Assembly (NCBI RefSeq): GCF_041027365.1
Contig: NZ_JBFTEH010000008.1
Coordinates: 207,514-271,513 of the forward strand
DNA from: VKMB-3413 sp041027365
GTDB taxonomy: Bacteria > Pseudomonadota > Alphaproteobacteria > Rhizobiales > Rhizobiaceae
Length of the DNA stretch: 64,000 bases
Direction: 5' to 3'
Shown here: piece by piece, positions 1 to 8,696 of the stretch
How positions within the stretch are numbered: the stretch's first letter is position 1
Layout: every line of letters begins with the position of its first letter
The notes under the pieces: generated by a model
What the model was told of the DNA's origin: nothing
Database searches by the model: none
The model's input: only the letters and a program-made list of their open reading frames with translations
Translations under genes and position numbers: made by a program

Positions 1-831
1 GTCCTTGATCAGCCGATTGGTGCCGGCGGCCCGCGGATCGAGCGGCGAGCCGGGCACGGCGAAGACCAGCCGGCCGAGTTCACCCGCCAGCCGGGCGCTG
101 ATCAGGGATCCCGAGCGCATCGCCGCCTCGACGACAAGCAGGCCGAGACAGAGGCCGGCAACGAGGCGGTTGCGGCGCGGGAAGTCGATCGCCCGCGGCT
201 CCCAGCCGAATGGCATCTCGGAGACCAGGCACCCCCGGCCGTCGACGATCTGGCGCATCAGGCCGCGGTTTTCCTTCGGATAGGGACGGTCGAGGCCGCC
301 GGCGAAGACGCCGACGGTGCCGGTCGAAAGCGCCGCCTCGTGGGCCGCGGCATCGATGCCGCGGGCAAGGCCGGACACGACGACATAGCCGGCGCTGCCG
401 GTCTCGGAGGCGAGCATCCGGGCGAGCTTGATGCCAGAGAGCGAGGCATTGCGCGCGCCGACCACTGCGAGGGCGGGTCGGGCGAACACGGCCGCCTCGC
501 CCATGATCGCCAGCACCGGCGGCGCGCCCTCGACCTGGCGCAGCAGCGGCGGATAGTCCGGCTCGCCGAGACAGACGAAGCGCGCGCCGAGATCGCCCGC
601 GCGCTTCATCTCCGCCTCGGCGGCCGCGCGGCTCGTCACGCTGATGCGCCGGCCGCCGCGTTCGGCAAGGCTCGGCAGGGCTTCGAGGGCGGCTTCGGCG
701 CCGCCGAAGCGGTTGATCAGCGTCTTGAAGGTGACGGGCCCGACATTGTCGCTGCGAATCAGCCGCAGCCAGGCGAGGCGGGTTTCTTCCGGCAGGCGAA
801 CACCGCGCGGCGGCCCGCCCGCGACGCTCAC
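1..831 (-). CDS. dprA: DNA-processing protein DprA (3' end outside window)
   Basis: Single-strand DNA binding protein that loads RecA on incoming DNA during natural transformation. The 277 codons present show the Rossmann-like DprA core: VVGARNAS at residues 123-130, SGLARGIDAAAH at 153-164, FPRRNR at 217-222 and the E-A-A-x-R-S-G-S-L-I-S-A stretch at 235-246. The first 60 residues resemble the N-terminal SAM-like part. I chose the GTG start because it overlaps the plsY stop (GTGA), which implies translational coupling. Last gene of the pyrB-pyrC'-plsY-dprA operon. The C-terminal winged helix, if any, lies beyond position 1. Confidence 0.93.
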   Translation of the reverse strand, partial: MSVAGGPPRGVRLPEETRLAWLRLIRSDNVGPVTFKTLINRFGGAEAALEALPSLAERGGRRISVTSRAAAEAEMKRAGDLGARFVCLGEPDYPPLLRQVEGAPPVLAIMGEAAVFARPALAVVGARNASLSGIKLARMLASETGSAGYVVVSGLARGIDAAAHEAALSTGTVGVFAGGLDRPYPKENRGLMRQIVDGRGCLVSEMPFGWEPRAIDFPRRNRLVAGLCLGLLVVEAAMRSGSLISARLAGELGRLVFAVPGSPLDPRAAGTNRLIKD

Positions 832-1433
832 CCCTTGGCTCCGATCTTGCCCTCGGTGCCGGCGAGGAGGCGGCGGATGTTCTGATGGTGCTTGAGATAG
901 ACGAGCACGGTCAGGATCGCCGTCAGGATCGCGGAGGCCTCGAGGCCGAGCAGGGCATAGGCGATCGGCACGACCAGCGTCGCGCAGAGCGCGGCCAGCG
1001 AGGAATAGCGGCTGGCCCAGGCGACGGAGAGCCAGACCACGGCGAAGACGAGAACGCCGACCGGCGCCATGCCGAGGAGGACGCCGAGATAGGTGGCGAC
1101 GCCCTTGCCGCCCTTGAAGCCCAGCCAGACCGGGAAGAGATGGCCGAGGAAGGCGCCGAAGCCGGCCGCCGCCGCCGCGACCGGGCCGAAGTGCCAGGCG
1201 ATCAGGACGGGGATGGTGCCCTTGAGGACGTCGCCGAGAAGCGTCAGCGCCGCCATGGCCTTGTTGCCGGTCCGCAGCGCATTGGTCGCGCCGATATTGC
1301 CGGAACCGATCTTGCGGATGTCGCCGAGGCCGAAGAGATGGCCGAAGACGAGCCCGAAGGGGATCGAGCCGCAGAGATAGCCGCCGAGGAGGCAGGCGAG
1401 AGTGATGAACCAGATCGCTGCGTCGCCGCCCAT
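828..1433 (-). CDS. plsY: Glycerol-3-phosphate acyltransferase PlsY
   Basis: Inner-membrane enzyme that transfers the acyl group from acyl-phosphate to glycerol-3-phosphate, the first step of phospholipid synthesis in the PlsX/PlsY route. The 201-residue length is typical. The family motifs are visible: SGNIGATN at residues 44-51 and GGKGVAT at 108-114, between strongly hydrophobic helices (about 5-30, 75-95, 115-170). It starts three bases after the pyrC' stop and its TGA overlaps the dprA start, so it is translated from the same messenger. Confidence 0.95.
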   Translation of the reverse strand: MGGDAAIWFITLACLLGGYLCGSIPFGLVFGHLFGLGDIRKIGSGNIGATNALRTGNKAMAALTLLGDVLKGTIPVLIAWHFGPVAAAAAGFGAFLGHLFPVWLGFKGGKGVATYLGVLLGMAPVGVLVFAVVWLSVAWASRYSSLAALCATLVVPIAYALLGLEASAILTAILTVLVYLKHHQNIRRLLAGTEGKIGAKG

Positions 1434-1436
1434 GAA

Positions 1437-2750
1437 TCAGCCTTCGTCCGCATCCGCCGCGAAGACTGTGCTGCCGGCAACGATCGTCCGCAAGACCCGG
1501 CCCTGGAAGCGGGCGTTCTCGAAGGCGGTGTTCTTCGAGCGCGAGCGGATGGCGTCCTCGCTGAAGACGTGCGGCGCGTCGAGATCGACGAGGATCATGT
1601 CGGCGGCGGCGCCCGGCTTCAGCGTTCCGCGGTCGAGTCCGAGGAGGCGCGACGGCCCGATCGTCAGCGTCTCGACGATGCGGGACAGGCCCACGGCGTC
1701 CGAGTGATAGAGGCGCAGCGCTGCCGGCAGCAAGGTCTCCAGTCCGATGGCGCCGGTCTCGGCTTCGGCGAAGGGGCGCCGCTTCTCGTCGGCGTCGTGC
1801 GGGTCGTGCGACGAGACGATGATGTCGATCGTCCCGTCGGCGAGCGCCGCGATCATCGCCTGGCGGTCGTCCTCGCGCCGCAAGGGCGGCGAGAGCCGGA
1901 AGAAGGTGCGGTATTCGCCGATGTCGTTCTCGTTGAGCGACAGGTGGTCGATTGAGACGCCCGCCGACAGCGACGGCAGACGCCGCTTCCACGCCCGCAC
2001 GACCTCGGCCGATTCGGCGAGCGAGATCTTGGCCGCGTGATAGCGGCAGCCGGTCAGCGCCGCGAGGCGCAGGTCGCGTTCCAGCGGGATGACCTCCGCC
2101 TCGGCCGGTATCCCGGGCAGGCCGAGCCAGGAGGCGAGGAGCCCCTCGTTCATCACGCCGTTGCCGGCGAGCGCGGCATCCTGCGTCTCGTGCATCACCA
2201 GCGCGTCGAAATCGCGCGCATAGGTCATGATCCGGCGCAGAAGGCCCGGGTCGGCGACGGTGTGGCGGCCGTCGGTGAAGGCCTTTACGCCCGCGTCGCA
2301 GAGAAGGCCGATCTCGGTCATCTCCGCGCCGGCGAGGCCCTTGGTCAGGGCGGCGGCGGGAAAGACGTTGACGAGCGCGGTCTCGCGCGCGGTCCGCATG
2401 ACGAATTCGGCGATGGCGACGTCGTCGACCACCGGGTCGGTGTCCGGCATGGTGAGGATCGAGGTGACGCCGCCGGCGGCTGCCGCCCGCGAAGCCGAGG
2501 CGATCGTCTCGCGGTGCTCGCCGCCGGGCTCGCCGATGAAGACGCGGGCGTCGACGAGGCCGGGCAGCAGCACCAGCCCGCGCGCGTCCACCACCTCGGC
2601 ACCGTCCGGCCGGCCCTGGTTCAGCGCGTCCGCGCCGCAGGCCCGGATGGCGCTCTTCTCGACGATCGCAGTGCCGGTCTCGTCGATCCCGCGGGAGGGA
2701 TCGAGGATCCGGGCGCCTTCGATCACCAGCGGACGCGGCGCCTCACTCAT
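1437..2750 (-). CDS. pyrC: Dihydroorotase-like protein PyrC', probably non-catalytic
   Basis: Amidohydrolase-fold protein of 437 residues overlapping the end of pyrB by eight bases. It aligns throughout with class I dihydroorotase. However, the first metal-binding motif (normally D-x-H-x-H) reads DARVF at residues 67-71, and the late T-D-H-A-P-H motif reads SSHDPH at 313-318, so several zinc ligands are absent. Catalytically dead PyrC' partners of aspartate carbamoyltransferase are known in other proteobacteria, where they support the PyrB complex. I infer the same structural role here. A true dihydroorotase should exist elsewhere in the genome. Confidence 0.88.
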   Translation of the reverse strand: MSEAPRPLVIEGARILDPSRGIDETGTAIVEKSAIRACGADALNQGRPDGAEVVDARGLVLLPGLVDARVFIGEPGGEHRETIASASRAAAAGGVTSILTMPDTDPVVDDVAIAEFVMRTARETALVNVFPAAALTKGLAGAEMTEIGLLCDAGVKAFTDGRHTVADPGLLRRIMTYARDFDALVMHETQDAALAGNGVMNEGLLASWLGLPGIPAEAEVIPLERDLRLAALTGCRYHAAKISLAESAEVVRAWKRRLPSLSAGVSIDHLSLNENDIGEYRTFFRLSPPLRREDDRQAMIAALADGTIDIIVSSHDPHDADEKRRPFAEAETGAIGLETLLPAALRLYHSDAVGLSRIVETLTIGPSRLLGLDRGTLKPGAAADMILVDLDAPHVFSEDAIRSRSKNTAFENARFQGRVLRTIVAGSTVFAADADEG

Positions 2751-3699
2751 TCGATGCTCCCGTCTGCCCGACCAGCGCTTCCAGCACGGCCATGCGCACG
2801 GCGACGCCCATCTCGACCTGTTCCTCGATGACGCTCTGCGGCCCGTCGGCGATCTCGGACGCGATCTCGACGCCGCGGTTCATGGGGCCCGGATGCATGA
2901 CCAGCGCGTCCGGCTTGGCGTGCGACAGCTTCGCGGCGTCGAGCCCGAAATAGCGGAAATACTCGCGCACCGAGGGGACGAAGGAGCCGGCCATGCGCTC
3001 GCGCTGCAGGCGGAGCATCATGACGACGTCGGCGTTCTTCAGCCCGTCCACCATGCGGCGGTGGACGGTGACCCCCATCTGCTCGATCCCGGACGGCAAC
3101 AGCGTCGACGGGGCGACCACCCGTACCTCCGCGCCGAGGGCATTGAGCAGCAGGATGTTGGAACGCGCGACGCGGCTGTGCAGGACGTCGCCGCAGATCG
3201 CGACCCTGAGGCCGGCAATTCGCCCCTTGTGGCGACGGATGGTGAGCGCGTCGAGCAGCGCCTGCGTCGGATGCTCATGCGCGCCGTCGCCGGCATTGAC
3301 GACGGAGCACGCGACCTTCTGGGCAAGCAGCGCGACGGCGCCGGCCGAATGGTGGCGCACGACGAGGATGTCCGGCTGCATGGCGTTCAGCGTCATCGCC
3401 GTGTCGATCAGCGTCTCGCCCTTCTTCACCGAGGAGGTCGCGACGGACATGTTCATCACGTCGGCGCCGAGGCGCTTGCCGGCGATCTCGAAGGAGGCCT
3501 GTGTGCGGGTGGACGCCTCGAAGAAGAGGTTTATCTGCGTGCGGCCCTTCAGCACCGACTTCTTCTTGTCGGTGCGGCGGGAGACGGCCACTTCCGCCTC
3601 GGCGAGATCGAGCAGATACTCGATCTCCCGCGGCTTCAGGCCGGCGATCGAGAGAAGGTGTCGCTGGCTAAAGAAAGGGCTTACGTCAAAGGCGCTCAT
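2743..3699 (-). CDS. pyrB: Aspartate carbamoyltransferase catalytic subunit
   Basis: Condenses carbamoyl phosphate with aspartate in the second step of pyrimidine synthesis. The 318 residues include the phosphate-binding STRT at about 63-66, HPTQALLD in the middle and HPGPMNRG near the C-terminus, all as expected for PyrB. I chose the ATG at 3699; a TTG codon immediately upstream could extend it by one residue. First gene of a four-gene operon and translationally overlapped with the inactive pyrC', which probably forms a complex with it. Divergent from the AidB-like gene, with only 79 bases between them. Confidence 0.95.
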   Translation of the reverse strand: MSAFDVSPFFSQRHLLSIAGLKPREIEYLLDLAEAEVAVSRRTDKKKSVLKGRTQINLFFEASTRTQASFEIAGKRLGADVMNMSVATSSVKKGETLIDTAMTLNAMQPDILVVRHHSAGAVALLAQKVACSVVNAGDGAHEHPTQALLDALTIRRHKGRIAGLRVAICGDVLHSRVARSNILLLNALGAEVRVVAPSTLLPSGIEQMGVTVHRRMVDGLKNADVVMMLRLQRERMAGSFVPSVREYFRYFGLDAAKLSHAKPDALVMHPGPMNRGVEIASEIADGPQSVIEEQVEMGVAVRMAVLEALVGQTGASNE

Positions 3700-3778
3700 C
3701 AAGAACGACGCCTATAGGCAATCGGTGCGAATGCGGCAAGGATCGTCGCAGCCCGGAACACGCGGATCGGAGAGACCA

Positions 3779-5464
3779 GTGGCGGAAACCGAGTTCGAGA
3801 CCCACAGCGTCTTCAACCAGTCGTCGGACTATCCGGGCTTCAACGCCTATCGCTGCGATCCGCTCCTGCGCGTCCTCACTGCCGACCTCGCCGAAGAGAC
3901 GATCGCCGGCCTCGAAAAGCATGGGCGGTTCTGCGGCTCCTACGAGGCGCACGATCTCGCGCGCCTCGCCAACACCGAGCTGCCGAAGCTTCGCCGATTC
4001 GACGAAAAGGGCCGGCGGCTGGAGATGGTCGACTACCATCCTGCCTATCACGCGCTGATGCGCCGGGCTGTCGCCGACGGCCTGCACGCCTCGATCTGGT
4101 CCGGTCCCGAGGAGGAGGCGGGCCGGCGCCATCGGGCGCGGGCCGCGCGCTTCTACATGACGGCGGGGCTGGAATGCGGGCATTTGTGCCCGATCACCAT
4201 GACCAGCGCGTCGGTCGCCGCGCTCGCCGCTTCGCCGGAGGTGAAGGAGGCCTGGTTGCCGTTGATCGCGACGCGGCAGTACGATCCCGGCGTGAAGCCG
4301 TATTTCCGCAAGGCCGGCGTCACGCTCGGCATGGGCATGACCGAGAAGCAGGGCGGCACGGACGTGCGGGCCAACACCACGCGTGCCGCGGCGTCGGACG
4401 ACGGGCGTTACCGCATCACCGGGCACAAGTGGTTCATGTCCGCGCCGATGTCGGACGCCTTCCTGGTGCTCGCCACGCTGGACGAGGGGCCGACCTGCTT
4501 CCTGATGCCGCGGCGCCGCGACGACGGCTCGATGAACGGCATCCACGTCCAGCGCCTCAAGGACAAGCTCGGCAACCGCTCCAATGCCTCTTCGGAGGTG
4601 GAGTTTCTCGAAGCCGAGGCGGTGCTGGTCGGCGAACCCGGCCGCGGCATCCAGACGATCATCGAGATGGTGACGCTGACCCGGCTCGACTGCGCGCTCG
4701 CCTCCGCCGGGCTGATGCGCGGAGCACTGTCCGAGGCCGTGCATCACTGCCGCGAGCGCCGGGTGTTCGGCAAGTTCCTGATCGAGCAGCCGCAGATGGA
4801 GCGGGTTCTCGCCGACATGGCGCTGGACGTCGCCGGCGCCAGCGTTCTCGCCTTCCGCCTGGCCGAGAGCTTCGACAAGCGGGCCGGAACCGCACCGAAG
4901 AACGGGAGCACGGACGCCGAGGCGGGCGATGCCGAGCAGGCGGCCTGGGCGCGGGTCATGACGCCGGTGACGAAGTACTGGGTGTGCAAGCTGGCGCCGG
5001 CGCTGACCTATGAGGCGATGGAGTGCCTCGGCGGCAACGGTTACGTCGAGGAGGGACGGCTCGCGCGGGCCTATCGCGAGGCGCCCGTCAATGCCATCTG
5101 GGAGGGCTCGGGCAACGTCATGGCGCTCGACCTCGCCCGCATCCTCAGGCGCGACCCGGACGCGGTCGAGACGGTGATTGCCGCGATCGAGCGCGACCTC
5201 GGCGACCTCGCCGGCGGTACGCCCGGCGTCCTGCGGGCCGCCGTCGCCATGGCGTTGTCGGACGAGGGCGCGTGCCGGCTCCTCGCCGAGCAGATGGCGC
5301 TCGCCGCAACCGCTGCATCCTTGAAGCGGCACGGGCTCTCCCGGATCGCCGCCGCCTTCGCCGAGACCCGGCTCGGCGGCGTCTTCCGCCACACCTATGG
5401 GATGATGGACCTCAGGCACGACTGCCGGGGCATTGTCGACGACCTTTACCCGCCGCTGCGCTGA
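3779..5464 (+). CDS. AidB-like acyl-CoA dehydrogenase family protein
   Basis: FAD-dependent acyl-CoA dehydrogenase fold protein of 561 residues, closest by eye to the adaptive-response protein AidB: ETHSVFNQ at the N-terminus (7-14), MTEKQGGTDV at 187-196, then LKDKLGNRS and WEGSGNVMALDLARIL. AidB of E. coli binds DNA and is induced by alkylation. Whether this copy protects DNA or oxidises an acyl-CoA cannot be read from sequence. The reading frame is open far upstream, but the GTG at 3779 follows a good GGAG six bases earlier and places the AidB-type N-terminus first. A hydrophilic insert (residues about 367-385) is specific to this protein. Confidence 0.88.
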   Translation: MAETEFETHSVFNQSSDYPGFNAYRCDPLLRVLTADLAEETIAGLEKHGRFCGSYEAHDLARLANTELPKLRRFDEKGRRLEMVDYHPAYHALMRRAVADGLHASIWSGPEEEAGRRHRARAARFYMTAGLECGHLCPITMTSASVAALAASPEVKEAWLPLIATRQYDPGVKPYFRKAGVTLGMGMTEKQGGTDVRANTTRAAASDDGRYRITGHKWFMSAPMSDAFLVLATLDEGPTCFLMPRRRDDGSMNGIHVQRLKDKLGNRSNASSEVEFLEAEAVLVGEPGRGIQTIIEMVTLTRLDCALASAGLMRGALSEAVHHCRERRVFGKFLIEQPQMERVLADMALDVAGASVLAFRLAESFDKRAGTAPKNGSTDAEAGDAEQAAWARVMTPVTKYWVCKLAPALTYEAMECLGGNGYVEEGRLARAYREAPVNAIWEGSGNVMALDLARILRRDPDAVETVIAAIERDLGDLAGGTPGVLRAAVAMALSDEGACRLLAEQMALAATAASLKRHGLSRIAAAFAETRLGGVFRHTYGMMDLRHDCRGIVDDLYPPLR

Positions 5465-5661
5465 GGCGCCCGCTCGCCACCGAATCCCAAAGAACCTGGC
5501 GCTGGCGCCCTCCGCTTCGACCCGCCGTCGAAGCCCCGACCGTCGAAGTCCCTGCCGGCGCTGCGGCATTAACCACGCGGGAGGGATTCGTTTGCAGGTG
5601 CCGAACGAACGCCGGAGACTGGCGTTAACGGATTGGTAACCATTTTGGGCGGGAGACGCGG

Positions 5662-6234
5662 ATGAACCGGCTGGCGACGACGGTTGCACTCGGCATCTGG
5701 GCCGGGTTCTGCGGCTTCGGCAGTTTGAGGCTGCTGCATGAGGGCGGCCTGACGACGGAGCTTCTGGGGCAGGGGGCCGGTCATCTGCTCGACCGGCTGC
5801 AGATGCCGGCGATCGGTCTCGACCGCCCGCAGGCGATCGCCTTCGCCGCCATTCTCGCAGCGCTCGCGATCGCACTCGGCCAGGCCATCGTGAAGATCCA
5901 GGCGCAGCCGCCGGGACGGGCGCGGGCCGGAGAGCCCTACGCCGCGGCCGCGCTCAGCGCGCTCTTCGCCTTCTTCGCCGCCGCCTCGCTCGCGGGCTCG
6001 CCGATCGCCGCCTTCTTCGGCGACGGGGCGAGCTTTACGCTGTGGATAGCGGTCAGCTTCGGGGCGCTGCTCTTCGATCACCTGATGTCGGACGAGGACG
6101 ATCCGGAGGACGAGGCGTCTTTCCGGGCGGTCCTGCGCGCGATTCGGGAGGCGGAGGAGGACGCGATCGCCCGGCGAAGGGGTTCCGCGCCCCACCGGGT
6201 CGCCCAGCACCGGGACGAGAAGGACTTCCGCTGA
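5662..6234 (+). CDS. Hypothetical membrane protein
   Basis: A 190-residue protein without a family I can name. Hydrophobic segments at about residues 5-20, 58-78, 96-116 and 122-140 predict an inner-membrane protein, followed by a charged cytoplasmic-looking tail rich in Arg, Asp and Glu (142-190). A GGGAG site precedes the ATG. The TGA stop overlaps the ATG of the next small gene, so the two are probably co-translated. The third-position GC bias matches neighbouring genes. Confidence 0.72.
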   Translation: MNRLATTVALGIWAGFCGFGSLRLLHEGGLTTELLGQGAGHLLDRLQMPAIGLDRPQAIAFAAILAALAIALGQAIVKIQAQPPGRARAGEPYAAAALSALFAFFAAASLAGSPIAAFFGDGASFTLWIAVSFGALLFDHLMSDEDDPEDEASFRAVLRAIREAEEDAIARRRGSAPHRVAQHRDEKDFR

Positions 6235-6716
6235 TGCGGACGCTTCTGACCCTGTGGCTCGCGCCGATCGTGGTCTTCTGGAGCTGGCACTATCTCTCGC
6301 TCGCCGATGTCGGCGGCGTCATCTTCTCGCGGGAACTGCACGACCGGGTCTACCTGATCTACGGCGCGATCCTGCATGTCGATCCGGACGCGATCCCCGG
6401 CATGATCGCAGACGCGATCAAGCTCGACAGCGCCATCCTGTTCTCCTTCATCGCCGTTCGGCGCCGCCATGCCATCGCCGCCTGGTGGCGGGGCTGCGGA
6501 CGAAGGCTGTCGGCCCGCAATAGCGGCTTTGCCCGTCAGCGCAGCAAGGCCAGCCGGTCGAGCGCGCCCTGCAGGATGAAGGCGGCCGCAGCCGAATCGA
6601 TGCGCTCGGCGCGCTTCTTGCGGGAGACGTCGGCTTCCAGCAGGCCCCGCTCGGCCGCGACCGTCGACAGCCGTTCGTCCCAGAACAGAACCGGCCGCTG
6701 GTCGAGCGGCCCGTAG
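6234..6716 (+). CDS. DUF6105-like small membrane protein
   Basis: Starts on the ATG overlapping the previous stop. The first 90 residues look real: an N-terminal membrane helix (about 3-20), then LHDRVYLIYGAIL and a second hydrophobic segment, resembling the small rhizobial DUF6105 proteins of about 100 residues. The open frame then continues to 160 residues and runs antisense over the last 181 bases of ruvX. That tail is basic and low in complexity and is unlikely to be conserved. Either the gene truly overlaps ruvX, or a small sequence change has removed its proper stop (another frame stops at 6521-6523). Confidence 0.55.
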   Translation: MRTLLTLWLAPIVVFWSWHYLSLADVGGVIFSRELHDRVYLIYGAILHVDPDAIPGMIADAIKLDSAILFSFIAVRRRHAIAAWWRGCGRRLSARNSGFARQRSKASRSSAPCRMKAAAAESMRSARFLRETSASSRPRSAATVDSRSSQNRTGRWSSGP

Positions 6717-7003
6717 TTGCGGATGAAGGCGCGGGTCGCCTGCGCCCGCGGGCCGGACGAGCCGTCCATGTTCAGCGGCAGGCCGATGACGATCGCGGCC
6801 ACGCGGTCGGCATCGAGCGCTTTCCGCAACACGCCCGCGTCGATCGTGAACTTGACGCGGCGGATCACGCTGCGGGGCGTGGCGAAGCGCTGGCCGAGGT
6901 CGGAGACGGCGAGGCCGATCGTCTTGGTGCCGAGATCCAGGCCGGCGATGACCGAGCCCTCAGGTACCGCCGCGGCAAATTGGTCGATGTCGAGAACGCT
7001 CAT
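6536..7003 (-). CDS. ruvX: Holliday junction resolvase-like protein RuvX/YqgF
   Basis: RNase H-like nuclease of the YqgF family, implicated in 16S rRNA 5' maturation and branched DNA cleavage. The 155 residues carry GLDLGTKTIGLAVSD near the N-terminus (first catalytic Asp), IGLPLNMDGSSGPRA in the middle and the C-terminal DERLSTVAAER and ERIDSAAAAFILQ blocks. I placed the start at 7003 because AAGGCGGC lies just upstream; the frame is open for 35 more codons but that stretch is not family-like. Divergent from the UPF0173 gene; its 3' end overlaps the convergent DUF6105-like frame. Confidence 0.93.
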   Translation of the reverse strand: MSVLDIDQFAAAVPEGSVIAGLDLGTKTIGLAVSDLGQRFATPRSVIRRVKFTIDAGVLRKALDADRVAAIVIGLPLNMDGSSGPRAQATRAFIRNYGPLDQRPVLFWDERLSTVAAERGLLEADVSRKKRAERIDSAAAAFILQGALDRLALLR

Positions 7004-7119
7004 CGTGCCGCCTTGACCGGCCGGCGATCCCGCGCACTTACCGGGCCGAAGGCGCTGCGCAGCTCCCCCGCGCAATCGCCGACCCGACACTCGCCCCGAT
7101 ACCCGCAAGGAGTTGCCCC

Positions 7120-7821
7120 ATGAAGATCACCTATTTCGGACATTCCGCCTTCCGCATCGAGACCGGTTCCTCGGTCATCCTGATCGACCCGTTCCTGTCG
7201 GGCAACCCGCACTTCAAGGGCGACGTCGCGGCGGCGACCGCGGGCGTGACCCATATCGCGCTCAGCCACGGCCATTTCGACCATGTCGGCGACACGGTCG
7301 ACATCGCCAAGCGCACCGGCGCGAAGGTCATCGGCACGTTCGAGCTCGTCCAGTGGCTGTCGAAGAAGGGCGTCGAGACCATCGAGCCCGGCAATACCGG
7401 CGGCACGATCTCCTTCGACGATTTCTCGGTGACGCTGACGCAGGCGTTCCATTCCTCCGGCACGGTCGAGGAGGATGGCACCGTCACCTATCTCGGCATG
7501 CCGAACGGCCTCGTCTTCCACTGCAATGACGGCCCCACCGTCTACCACATGGGCGACACCGACATCTTCGGCGACATGGCGCTGATCGAGGAACTGCACC
7601 AGCCGAAGATCGCGATGGTGCCGGTCGGCGACCGGTTGACCATGGGCGCCGCCGTCGCCGCGCTTGCCTGCCGGCGCTATTTCAACTTCGACCGCATCAT
7701 CCCGATCCACTGGGGCACGCTGCCGATCCTCGATCAGACGCCCGACAAGTTCTCGCAGGCGATGGAGGGCGACTCCGGCAAGGTGTTCAACCCGACCGTC
7801 GGCGAGGCCTTCGAGGTCTGA
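7120..7821 (+). CDS. UPF0173 metal-dependent hydrolase (metallo-beta-lactamase fold)
   Basis: A 233-residue metallo-beta-lactamase-fold protein of the UPF0173 family; its substrate is unknown. The N-terminus ITYFGHSAFRIE and the metal motif SHGHFDHVGD (about residues 47-56) are diagnostic, followed by HMGDTDIFGDMALI and IPIHWGTLP, which carry further metal ligands. AAGGAG lies eight bases before the ATG. A strong GC-rich hairpin 42 bases after the stop probably ends the transcript before gatC. Confidence 0.93.
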   Translation: MKITYFGHSAFRIETGSSVILIDPFLSGNPHFKGDVAAATAGVTHIALSHGHFDHVGDTVDIAKRTGAKVIGTFELVQWLSKKGVETIEPGNTGGTISFDDFSVTLTQAFHSSGTVEEDGTVTYLGMPNGLVFHCNDGPTVYHMGDTDIFGDMALIEELHQPKIAMVPVGDRLTMGAAVAALACRRYFNFDRIIPIHWGTLPILDQTPDKFSQAMEGDSGKVFNPTVGEAFEV

Positions 7822-7862
7822 CGCTGCGCCGCTCCTGCGGCCGGCACGTGCGAACAGGGGGT

Positions 7863-7890
7863 GCGGCCGGCGTTGCCTGACGCCGGCCGC
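7863..7890 (+). terminator. GC-rich hairpin after the UPF0173 gene
   Basis: Eleven-base perfect inverted repeat (GCGGCCGGCGT at 7863-7873 and its complement at 7880-7890) with a six-base loop, followed by a weak CTCGTTAT run. It fits an intrinsic terminator for the upstream gene, but the U-tract is poor. Confidence 0.5.
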
Positions 7891-7937
7891 CTCGTTATAG
7901 CACGGCCGAACCCCGAGACAGAGAAACGGAACCGTCG

Positions 7938-8225
7938 ATGTCCGTCGATGCCACCACCGTCCGCCGCGTCGCCAAGCTTGCCCGGATCGCCGTCAGCGAC
8001 GCCGACGTCGCCGCGATGGAAGGCGAGCTCAATGCCATCCTCGGCTTCGTCGAGCAGCTCTCCGAGGTGGACGTCTCCGGCGTCGAGCCGATGACGTCGG
8101 TGACGCCCATGGCGATGAAGAAGCGCGCCGACGTCGTCACCGACGGCGAGAAGGCCGACGACATCGTCGCCAACGCGCCCGCCGCGGAGGATCATTTCTT
8201 CGCCGTGCCGAAGGTGGTGGAGTAA
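7938..8225 (+). CDS. gatC: Asp-tRNA(Asn)/Glu-tRNA(Gln) amidotransferase subunit C
   Basis: Small subunit (95 residues) of the GatCAB enzyme, which converts mischarged Glu-tRNA(Gln) and Asp-tRNA(Asn) to the amide forms. The family pattern is clear: RRVAKLARIAVSD at 9-21, an ELNAILGFVEQL helix, DVSGVEPM, and the C-terminal FFAVPKVVE. First gene of gatC-GNAT-gatA; six bases separate it from the next start. gatB lies 3.6 kb downstream as a separate unit. Confidence 0.95.
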   Translation: MSVDATTVRRVAKLARIAVSDADVAAMEGELNAILGFVEQLSEVDVSGVEPMTSVTPMAMKKRADVVTDGEKADDIVANAPAAEDHFFAVPKVVE

Positions 8226-8231
8226 GCGGCC

Positions 8232-8696
8232 ATGCCAGCGATCGCCGTCGAGACGCCCCTGTCGGATGAAGTCCGGGCCCTGGTGGCGCGCCTCAACGCG
8301 CATCTGACGCCGCTGTCGCCGCCGGAATTCCAGTTCCAGATGACCGCCGAGCAGATGGCCGGAGCCGACACCACCGTCTTCGTCGTGCGTGACGGCGCCG
8401 GAACGGCGGTCGGCATGGGCGCCTTGAAGGCCCATCCCGGCGGCGTCGGCGAGGTCAAACGCATGTTCACCGAGCCGGCGGTGCGCGGCAGCGGGCTCGG
8501 CCGGCTGATCCTCACCGCCATCGAGACGAAGGCGCGCGAGGCCGGCCTTTCCCGCCTGGTGCTGGAAACCGGATCGACCGAAGGCTTCGAGCCGGCCTGG
8601 AGCCTCTACGAGACATCCGGCTTTACCCCCTGCGGCGCCGTGCTCGACTATCCCGCCTCAGACTACAACCGCTTTTACGAGAAGACTCTGTCCTGA
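8232..8696 (+). CDS. GNAT family N-acetyltransferase
   Basis: A 154-residue acetyl-CoA-dependent acyltransferase. The A motif is seen as VKRMFTEPAVRGSGLGRLIL (acetyl-CoA loop R-G-S-G-L-G), with the LVLETGS and LYETSGF strands of motif B after it. The substrate is not evident. It sits between gatC and gatA, six bases after the first and overlapping the second by one base (TGATG), so it is made from the gat messenger. Confidence 0.88.
   Translation: MPAIAVETPLSDEVRALVARLNAHLTPLSPPEFQFQMTAEQMAGADTTVFVVRDGAGTAVGMGALKAHPGGVGEVKRMFTEPAVRGSGLGRLILTAIETKAREAGLSRLVLETGSTEGFEPAWSLYETSGFTPCGAVLDYPASDYNRFYEKTLS

Noticed and set aside
3686..5875. 729-codon open frame on the minus strand
   Set aside because: It is the antisense of the AidB-like gene; very Arg/Ala/Gly/His-rich with no domain, a usual shadow in high-GC DNA.
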